Assembly (NCBI GenBank): GCA_016929985.1
Contig: JAFGIH010000349.1
Span: forward strand, 1 to 12,095
DNA length: 12,095 bases
Origin: Thermoleophilia bacterium
GTDB taxonomy: Bacteria > Actinomycetota > Thermoleophilia > RBG-16-64-13
Direction: 5' to 3'
The position numbers were made by a program, and so were the translations under genes. Under the pieces are notes generated by a model. That model was not told the origin of the DNA and did no database searches. It saw only the letters and a list, made by a program, of their open reading frames with translations. This document shows positions 6,850-12,095 of the stretch, one piece after another; within the stretch, counting starts at the first letter, position 1, and each line of letters begins with the position of its first letter.

Positions 6850-9045
6850 ATGAAGCGGATTACCGTCATCATCGCAGTCGTTGTGCTGGTGGCCGCCTTG
6901 GCTGTCGCCGGCTGCGACGATAACAAGGTCGACGTCTCTCCGACCCCGTCGTCTGCCTCGAGCACGAGCACCTCAGGAGGAAGCACCGAGACGACCGGCG
7001 GCAACACCGGTACCACCTCCGGCGCGACGACCAGCACGTCTTCGGGGGCGACGACGAACCCCTTTGCCGAACCGGCCTATCTCGACTCGCAGCCGGTCGA
7101 CCTGGCCGGCGTCACCAATCTGGAGCAGGCTGGCCTGTCCGACGCCCAGAAGGAGATCCTCGCGCGGCAGAGCTTCGTGGCGGCTGTCCAGGACCCCATG
7201 AACGGGCCGTGGAAGTTCTGGCACGTGTATGAGACCGCCCGCTATCAGGGACTACCGGTCCTGGTCACCACCGATTCGCTGCTGAACGCCTACCACGGGC
7301 TCTTCGACACCCTGCTGCAGCGGATGGAGGAAGCGGCGCTCTTCGACCAGGCCGTCGCCATGACCGAGGAGTTGTACGCGGCGGCCTCCGATCAATGGAA
7401 CACCGCCGCCGACCCCGCCATCAAAGAGGCGGCCAGGCTCAACATGGCGTTCTTCTCGGTGGCCGGCTCTCTGCTGAACGGCGCAGCTACAGGTCCTGAC
7501 GTGGTCGCCGACGAAGTAGATGCCGAGCTGGCCCTCATAGAGGCGGCCGGGGGCACGAGCGAGTCGCCCATCCTCGGCTACGTCGAGGACTATAGCCAGT
7601 ACAAGCCCCGCGGACACTACACCCGCAGCGAGAAGCTCGAACGCTACTTCAAGACCCTCATGTGGTACGGGCACACCGCTTTCTTCATCAACCCCCGCGG
7701 CGGCGACATCACCGAGGAAGAGGCCGTCAACCTCACGCGGCGCGCAGTCCTCGTCTCGTCGTCACTGGTGGGACCGGCTAAGGAGGCCTGGAGCGCCATC
7801 TACGAGCCGACGAGCTTCATGGTGGGCCGCGCCGACGACATCACCGTGGACGACATGGCGAACATCCTCTCCGAGGTGTTCGGCACCGCGCAGCCCGAGC
7901 CGGACGCCCTGGCGGACAACACCAAGATAGCCACCGTCCGCGAGAAGATGAACGAACTGCCCGCTCCCAAGATCCTCACGGCAGCCGTACGACTCCCCGG
8001 CGACACCGAGAGCCGGGAGGAAAACGAGCGCAGTTTCCGAGTGATGGGGCAGCGCTACATCCCCGATTCCTACGCGTTCCAGCAACTGGTGTGGGCCTAC
8101 GTGGGCGAGGAGAACAACAAACGGGACTTCCCGATGGGCCTCGACGCGATGACGGCGCTCGGCTCCGATCAGGCCTACAAAATCGCCAAGGAGGACTTCG
8201 GCCAGGACCAGTTCCTGAACTGGGAGAGCCAACTCAAGAAGGTGCACGACGAGTTCGCCGGCAAGACTGACGACCTCTGGCCCACCAACCTCTACACCGG
8301 TTGGTTGGAGTCGCTCCAGCAGGTGATGGCCCTCCCCGCCGATGGCGCTCCCGACTTCATGAAGTCCCGGGTGTGGGCGCGCAAGAGCCTGAACACGGCG
8401 CTGGGCAGTTGGACCGAGCTCCGCCACGACACCATCCTCTACGCAAAGCAGTCGGTCACTGCCGAGGGCGATGGCGGTGAGGAACCGGAGACGGTGGGAT
8501 ACGTCGAGCCCTATCCGGCCTTCTACGCCAAGATCGCGGAGCTGGCGACCACCATGCGCCAAGGCATGGACGAATACGGTCTCACCGACTCCGAAGCGGC
8601 CAACAAGCTGGATGGCATGGTCGAACTGGCCGGGACCCTGTCCACCATCGCACAGAAGGAGTTGGACGGCGGGGAGCTCACCGTGGACGAGGTCAATGCC
8701 ATGAAGTGGTACGGCAGCACTCTTGAGGGCCTGGAGCACTTCGAGACCTCCGACCAGGGCATGACGCTCTCCCCGACGGCGGAGAAGAGTCCGTTGGTGG
8801 CCGACGTCCACACGAGCTACAACAGCCAGAAGGTGCTGGAAGAAGCCACCGGATATCCGTTGGTGCTCTATGCGGCGATCGAACTCGACGGCAAGCTGCA
8901 GGTCTTCTGTGGAGCCTCGTACGCCTACTACGAGTTCACAGCCCCGCTGGACGGCCGCCTGACCGACGAAGAGTGGACGGCGATGCTGGATGCCGGCGAG
9001 GCGCCGCCTCGGCCGGCTTGGACCAACGAATGGATCGTGGAGTGA
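6850..9045 (+). CDS. DUF3160 domain lipoprotein
   Basis: This is a 731-residue secreted lipoprotein. The ATG at 6850 has GGAGGGG (6839-6845) at proper distance and opens directly into a signal peptide (MKRITVIIAVVVL); a TTG start 30 bases earlier would put Arg-rich residues in front and lacks a site. The lipobox AVAGC gives Cys22 as the lipidated residue. A low-complexity Ser/Thr/Gly linker spans about residues 30-66 and would hold the domain away from the membrane. The remainder is a large, mostly helical domain matching DUF3160, with typical stretches such as LPVLVTTDSLLNAYHGLFD, a WxGWLESLQ-type region (NLYTGWLESLQ) and ADVHTSYNSQKVLEEATGYP near the end. Function of the family is not established; an extracellular role is inferred from the anchor. 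It appears to be transcribed from its own promoter and faces the convergent nrdJ unit. Confidence 0.9.
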   Translation: MKRITVIIAVVVLVAALAVAGCDDNKVDVSPTPSSASSTSTSGGSTETTGGNTGTTSGATTSTSSGATTNPFAEPAYLDSQPVDLAGVTNLEQAGLSDAQKEILARQSFVAAVQDPMNGPWKFWHVYETARYQGLPVLVTTDSLLNAYHGLFDTLLQRMEEAALFDQAVAMTEELYAAASDQWNTAADPAIKEAARLNMAFFSVAGSLLNGAATGPDVVADEVDAELALIEAAGGTSESPILGYVEDYSQYKPRGHYTRSEKLERYFKTLMWYGHTAFFINPRGGDITEEEAVNLTRRAVLVSSSLVGPAKEAWSAIYEPTSFMVGRADDITVDDMANILSEVFGTAQPEPDALADNTKIATVREKMNELPAPKILTAAVRLPGDTESREENERSFRVMGQRYIPDSYAFQQLVWAYVGEENNKRDFPMGLDAMTALGSDQAYKIAKEDFGQDQFLNWESQLKKVHDEFAGKTDDLWPTNLYTGWLESLQQVMALPADGAPDFMKSRVWARKSLNTALGSWTELRHDTILYAKQSVTAEGDGGEEPETVGYVEPYPAFYAKIAELATTMRQGMDEYGLTDSEAANKLDGMVELAGTLSTIAQKELDGGELTVDEVNAMKWYGSTLEGLEHFETSDQGMTLSPTAEKSPLVADVHTSYNSQKVLEEATGYPLVLYAAIELDGKLQVFCGASYAYYEFTAPLDGRLTDEEWTAMLDAGEAPPRPAWTNEWIVE

Positions 9046-9086
9046 CCTACAGGGCGCAGGAGCCTTCCCCACGCAGCCGATGAGTG

Positions 9087-9167
9087 GCCCAGAGGTGGCA
9101 AGGGGCCTCCGCAAAGCACCGCGGGCGTACCGCAAAGCTTTGCTCTAGCCCCTCACCACCTCTGGGC
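9087..9167. repeat. Long nested inverted repeat between convergent genes
   Basis: The outer arms 9087-9106 and 9148-9167 pair over 18 of 20 positions: 12 pairs, a two-by-two mismatch, then six pairs. Inside, GCAAAGC (9111-9117) pairs with GCTTTGC (9137-9143), and GCGG (9121-9124) can pair with CCGC (9130-9133). The whole 81 bases can therefore fold as one rod of about 29 pairs. The location between two converging genes suggests a bidirectional transcription end, although the T-run of a standard intrinsic terminator is missing. A small palindromic mobile element or a structured RNA are alternatives. Confidence 0.7.
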
Positions 9168-9221
9168 GACGCTTCTGCTTCTCTGGCCCTTACACCCTGT
9201 CGGTACTTCACGTAGTAGGGC

Positions 9222-9240
9222 GAGGCGTCTTCGACGCTTC
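9222..9240 (+). terminator. Short hairpin, possible terminator part
   Basis: GAGGCGTC and GACGCTTC pair over eight positions as plus-strand RNA, counting one G-U, around a three-base TTC loop. On the minus strand that wobble becomes an A-C mismatch, so the structure favours plus-strand transcripts, i.e. the end of the DUF3160 message. Only ATTCCCT follows, so it is a weak terminator candidate at best. Confidence 0.3.
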
Positions 9241-9261
9241 ATTCCCTCAGTTCATGGTGCC

Positions 9262-9558
9262 CTATCCAGGGGCTCCCGGGGTAGCGCGGGCCAGGACCGT
9301 CGGACCATCGGGGGTCAGGCGCAGGTGGAACGACACCGGCACGCTTTCGGTCGCCAAAAGCTCCAGCAGGGCATCGCGGGCCACACCGATGACGAGGCGC
9401 TCGTCTCGACCGAAACCCGCCGCCACTGCGTCGTCTACCCACACACACGAACGGCACCAGGTCTCGCCGGCGTAGATCACGTCGAAAGTCACCGTGCAGG
9501 CGTCCGGCGACTCAGCCTCGTCTATGGAGACCAACTCTATGTCCATGAAGAGCGTCAC
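9262..9558 (-). CDS. Small hypothetical protein with a WCxxC motif, downstream of nrdJ
   Basis: This is a 98-residue protein that I do not recognise. The GTG at 9558 is chosen because AGGGAGG lies about seven bases upstream of it, while the next in-frame ATG (9546) would be too far from that site. The sequence shows alternating strand-like segments (CTVTFDVIYAG) leading into ETWCRSCVWVDD, with Cys35 and Cys38 as a CxxC pair after Trp34 and a further Cys21. An amphipathic helix-like stretch (RDALLELLATE) and a final strand (VSFHLRLTPDG) follow. There is no signal peptide or membrane segment. It starts 53 bases after the ribonucleotide reductase stop on the same strand and is probably cotranscribed. 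The CxxC could be a redox pair or half of a metal site. It lacks the size and layout of thioredoxin or NrdH, so I do not name it one. Confidence 0.7.
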   Translation of the reverse strand: MTLFMDIELVSIDEAESPDACTVTFDVIYAGETWCRSCVWVDDAVAAGFGRDERLVIGVARDALLELLATESVPVSFHLRLTPDGPTVLARATPGAPG

Positions 9559-9582
9559 ACCGCGGCCTCCCTACCGGCGCCC

Positions 9583-9598
9583 GTGCGCCACGGCGCAC
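9583..9598. repeat. GC-rich hairpin between nrdJ and the small CxxC gene
   Basis: GTGCGCC and GGCGCAC are perfectly complementary and separated by two bases (six pairs with a four-base loop in practice). It lies in the 53-base gap after nrdJ, just before the AGGGAGG site of the next gene. There is no T-run, so readthrough is expected; it may stabilise or separate the two parts of the message. Confidence 0.35.
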
Positions 9599-9611
9599 AG
9601 GCGCGTCGGCG

Positions 9612-12095
9612 CTACGCGCATTTCGAGTAGCCGCACGAGCGGCAGACCATGCAGCCGCCCTCATGCTCTATGGCGCCGCCGCAGTCCGGACAGGCTCCCT
9701 GCGCCACCTGGATAGGCATTTCCAGCTGGCCCACCACTTTGCCGCCGTCGCCGCCGTTCAGGTGATACTTCTCGGCGAGGGCCTTGCCGATGGCGTCGGG
9801 GCAAGAGAGGATCTGGTTGGGCCCGAAGCCCAGCGGCACGTGGCAGCGGATGCCCCTGAGTTGCTTCACGATCTTGTCCGGCGGCACTCCATAGCGGAAC
9901 GCCAGTGAGATCAACCGGCCGATGGCCTCGGTGGAAGCCGATGCGCAGCCGCCCGCTTTGCCCATGTTGGCAAAGATCTCGCGCGGGCCGAAGTCATCCT
10001 CGTTCACGGTGACATAAAGGCTGCCACAGCCGGTGACCTTCTCCCGGGTCTCGCCGCGTAGCACGGGTGACCGGCTAGGCCGCACCGGCATCACCGCGGT
10101 CCCCTGCGGGCCAAGCTCCATCTGCACCGCCCCGCCCGCGGAGCCGTTGTCGGCCCCTTTCCGCTTCACCTCGCCGATGTTGAGCACCTGCTCCTGCCGA
10201 GACCCGTCGCGGTAGATGGTCACGCCCTTCACGCCCAGCTCGTACGCGAGCAGGTACACGCGCTCGACGTCCTCAGGCTTGGCCTGATTGGGGAAGTTGA
10301 CCGTCTTCGAGACGGCGTTGTCCACGTGGTCCTGGAAAGCCGCCTGCATGCGGATGTGCCAGTCGGGCGTCACGTCGTGGGCGGTGACGAAGACCCGTTT
10401 CAGGTCGTCGGGTACGTCTATGCCGTGGAGACCGCCGACTGCGGCTATGCCCTTCATGAGGTCTTCTGAGTAGAGACCGCGCTCTTTGAGCACCCGCTCC
10501 AGGGCCGGATGCGCTTCCGGAAGCTCGGTGTTGTCCATCACATTGCGGATGAACGCGAGGGCGAAGATGGGCTCCACGCCACTCGAGACCCCGGCGATGA
10601 TGGAGATGGTGCCGGTAGGGGCGATGGTGGTGAGAGTCGCATTGCGGACGCGCCGTTCCCGCTTTTTCCAGATACTCTGGTCGTAGTTGGGGAAGACGCC
10701 CCGGTCGCGGGCCAGTTCCTCGGAGGCCTTGATGGCCTCCTCCTCGATGAAGCCCATGATCTCGTGCGCGAGTCTGATGGCCTCGTCAGAATCGTAGCCG
10801 ATGCCCAGCTCCACCAGTAGATCAGCCCATCCCATGACCCCCAGCCCGATCTTGCGGTTGCTGCGGGTCATCTCCCCGATAGCGGGCAGGGGATAGCGGT
10901 TCATGTCGATGACATTGTCGAGGAAGTGGACGGCGGTACGGGTCACGCGGCGCAGCCGCTCCCAATCGACGGCTCCGTCCTCGAGCATGATGGCCAGATT
11001 GATAGAACCGAGGTTGCAGCTCTCGTAGGGCAATAAGGGTTGCTCGCCACAATTTGATATGACGATACCATTTCCGACGAAGGAGTGGGTCCGAGGCTCG
11101 GTTAGATCGAAGACGGGTTCAGCGCCCTCCGGAGTGACGGCCTCCACTCTCGCCACGAATCTCTCTCGGTAGGGACCTCTGTCGTAGCTCTCCACGCTCC
11201 GACGCAGCGTCGATGACTTCGCGCTGCTGAGGAATCCGATCTCGCGAGCAAACCGCGCACAACTGCCTCCCGCGACGCGCAACTCATGTACCGGCCGGAC
11301 AGGGTATGCCTTCAAGCCCCCCTTACCGTCGGGCAGGAGCGCGGTATCGTGGCCCCTTTTTCGGTCGCGGAATATGCGGCTGAAGATGCCGAAGTTGAGC
11401 AGGAGCCTCTGGACGTCCTGTAGAAGGTCAAGGCTGATGGAGGTCAGCCGGACGGCGCGGCCCTTCTCGGGCCGGGCAAGCACCGTCCCGTCTGCCGTGA
11501 ACAGAGCCTGCAGAAAGCCGCGTTGCATCTCCTCGCTACCGCGAAGCACCGGTTCTGGGACCATCAGCTTCTCGTCGACCAGTCCGTACTCCTCAGCGAT
11601 CTCGCGCAGGCGGCTCGACTGCACACGGGTCTCGTTGCGCTCGGCGACGGCAACAGTCGCAGTCGCATACGTGCGGTCGATCGCAGGTGCCCGCACCACT
11701 GCGTCCACCGCTTGACGGAAGGCCGGCGCCAGCTCGCGCTCTCCGCCCCAGAACGAAAGGACGGCCCGGTCGGTCTTCACCGTGCCATCCCCTACTAGCC
11801 ACCCGAGCACACGGCCCAGCTCCAGCGAGCCCTCGGCGCCGAAACCGCCTTTGCGGTCGAGCACGTGCACCTCGTCGCCAGGCTGCAGGTCACCGGCCGC
11901 CACCCAGCCTCGTTCCGTCATGATGCGGTGCTCGGGAGTGACTCGTATCTCGTAGCCCTCGCGAGTGGTGACGCGCACGACCTGCTTGAAGCCGCTGTAG
12001 AACACGGGAAGAGACGGCGTCAGACTGCCGTCATGGGCGCCTGCGGCAGCTCCGCCGCCCGTTTCGTTGACGCCCGCGACCGCCGCCCTACGCCC
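9612..12095 (-). CDS. nrdJ: Adenosylcobalamin-dependent (class II) ribonucleotide reductase precursor with in-frame intein; N-terminal part outside window
   Basis: The frame is open from the window edge to the stop at 9612-9614. It encodes most of an intein (12095-11052) and then 479 residues of reductase (11051-9615). The reductase makes deoxynucleotides from ribonucleotides using a cobalamin-generated thiyl radical. Recognisable parts are CGEQPLLPYESCNLGS, where the first Cys should be the thiyl-radical residue and the Glu two residues on its partner; the PTGTISIIAGVSSGVEP loop; KTVNFPNQ; GVTIYRDGSR; a TSCPD domain (about nt 10040-9780, containing ILSCPDAIGKAL); and a C-terminal Cys cluster CPDCGG...CMVCRSCGYSKC, as in NrdJ proteins that are re-reduced through tail cysteines. 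The N-terminal extein lies beyond 12095. The family call is very secure. No nrdR or other reductase gene is in view. Confidence 0.95.
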   Translation of the reverse strand, partial: GRRAAVAGVNETGGGAAAGAHDGSLTPSLPVFYSGFKQVVRVTTREGYEIRVTPEHRIMTERGWVAAGDLQPGDEVHVLDRKGGFGAEGSLELGRVLGWLVGDGTVKTDRAVLSFWGGERELAPAFRQAVDAVVRAPAIDRTYATATVAVAERNETRVQSSRLREIAEEYGLVDEKLMVPEPVLRGSEEMQRGFLQALFTADGTVLARPEKGRAVRLTSISLDLLQDVQRLLLNFGIFSRIFRDRKRGHDTALLPDGKGGLKAYPVRPVHELRVAGGSCARFAREIGFLSSAKSSTLRRSVESYDRGPYRERFVARVEAVTPEGAEPVFDLTEPRTHSFVGNGIVISNCGEQPLLPYESCNLGSINLAIMLEDGAVDWERLRRVTRTAVHFLDNVIDMNRYPLPAIGEMTRSNRKIGLGVMGWADLLVELGIGYDSDEAIRLAHEIMGFIEEEAIKASEELARDRGVFPNYDQSIWKKRERRVRNATLTTIAPTGTISIIAGVSSGVEPIFALAFIRNVMDNTELPEAHPALERVLKERGLYSEDLMKGIAAVGGLHGIDVPDDLKRVFVTAHDVTPDWHIRMQAAFQDHVDNAVSKTVNFPNQAKPEDVERVYLLAYELGVKGVTIYRDGSRQEQVLNIGEVKRKGADNGSAGGAVQMELGPQGTAVMPVRPSRSPVLRGETREKVTGCGSLYVTVNEDDFGPREIFANMGKAGGCASASTEAIGRLISLAFRYGVPPDKIVKQLRGIRCHVPLGFGPNQILSCPDAIGKALAEKYHLNGGDGGKVVGQLEMPIQVAQGACPDCGGAIEHEGGCMVCRSCGYSKCA
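11052..12095 (-). mobile_element. Intein with LAGLIDADG (DOD) homing endonuclease inserted in nrdJ, 5' end outside window
   Basis: 348 intein residues are visible. Block A with the first Cys is not, but the remaining blocks are. The block B core is TPEHRIMT (His at 11928-11930), followed by GDLQPGDEVHVLD. The endonuclease has the two catalytic-helix motifs, LGWLVGDG (Asp at 11787-11789) and LQALFTADG (Asp at 11490-11492), with a block D-like KLMVPEPVLRGS before the second; both acidic residues are kept, so nuclease activity is likely. Block F is VFDLTEPRTHSFVGNGIVIS (His at 11085-11087), and the terminal Asn is at 11052-11054, directly followed by the extein Cys (11049-11051). The usual penultimate His is replaced by Ser. 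Splicing and homing are expected from the motifs, not proven. Confidence 0.93.

Larger units (their letters stand above)
9046..9261. other. Non-coding gap between convergent genes
   Basis: These 216 bases separate the DUF3160 stop from the stop of the minus-strand small protein. I see no credible coding frame in them. They hold a long nested hairpin (9087-9167) and a short hairpin (9222-9240), and no clear poly-T tract on either strand. Confidence 0.7.

Noticed and set aside
7762..9135. 457-residue open frame on the minus strand
   Set aside because: It is antisense to the DUF3160 lipoprotein and shows no recognisable motif. The plus-strand product has a ribosome site, a lipobox and family-like sequence.
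9262..9558. Naming the CxxC protein a thioredoxin or NrdH
   Set aside because: The CxxC is at residues 35-38 after a long strand region, and the cis-Pro region and size do not match either family.
9325..9630. 101-residue plus-strand frame in the convergent region
   Set aside because: It is antisense to the small CxxC gene and the end of nrdJ, with no ribosome site or recognisable content.
12003..12005. GTG as a true start of the intein-reductase protein
   Set aside because: The same frame stays open to the window edge with intein-like sequence (VNETGG, LPVFYSG). Block A and the N-extein must lie further upstream, so this GTG is internal.
1..12095. CRISPR array, tRNA, rRNA, insertion sequence or prophage genes
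   Set aside because: I saw no regularly spaced repeats, no tRNA-like cloverleaf that held up, and no transposase, integrase or structural phage motifs. The intein endonuclease is the only mobile-element protein.

Overview
The window is about 65% GC with tightly packed genes and AGGAG-type ribosome binding sites. Together with an adenosylcobalamin-dependent ribonucleotide reductase, 2[4Fe-4S] ferredoxin-type chemistry, lipoproteins, and a MoxR/DUF58/transglutaminase cluster, this points to a high-GC, probably anaerobic or facultative bacterium. A deep-branching Actinomycetota lineage is my best guess. That assignment is inference, since no rRNA or other phylogenetic marker is present.

Layout. 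(1) Positions 1-4297, plus strand: a three-gene operon with the 3' part of a MoxR-family AAA+ ATPase, a DUF58 membrane protein, and a TgpA-like membrane transglutaminase. This is a widespread cluster thought to act at the cell envelope. (2) Positions 4294-6153, plus strand: a minimal Fe-S cluster module with a small 2[4Fe-4S] ferredoxin-like protein, a NifS/IscS-type cysteine desulfurase, and a stand-alone NifU/IscU scaffold. The ferredoxin start overlaps the transglutaminase stop, lacks a ribosome binding site, and sits exactly where a leaderless transcript from a TACAAT/TATACA box would begin. (3) Positions 6101-9045, plus strand: two predicted lipoproteins, one small with two Asp-rich calcium-loop-like motifs and one large of the DUF3160 type behind its own candidate promoter. 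(4) Positions 9046-9261: a non-coding stretch between convergent genes, holding a long nested hairpin and a second short one. (5) Positions 12095-9262, minus strand: a class II ribonucleotide reductase gene (nrdJ) whose 5' part lies beyond the window, then a small CxxC protein that probably shares its transcript.

The most notable object is an intein with a LAGLIDADG homing endonuclease in nrdJ. Its C-terminal splice junction falls directly before the Cys that should be the thiyl-radical residue, so the enzyme should be inactive until splicing occurs. I found no CRISPR array, tRNA, rRNA, insertion sequence or clear phage gene. I also see no wholly new multi-gene system; the other leads are small-scale: the intein junction, the hairpin, the leaderless start, the Cys-rich tail of NifS, and the CxxC protein.
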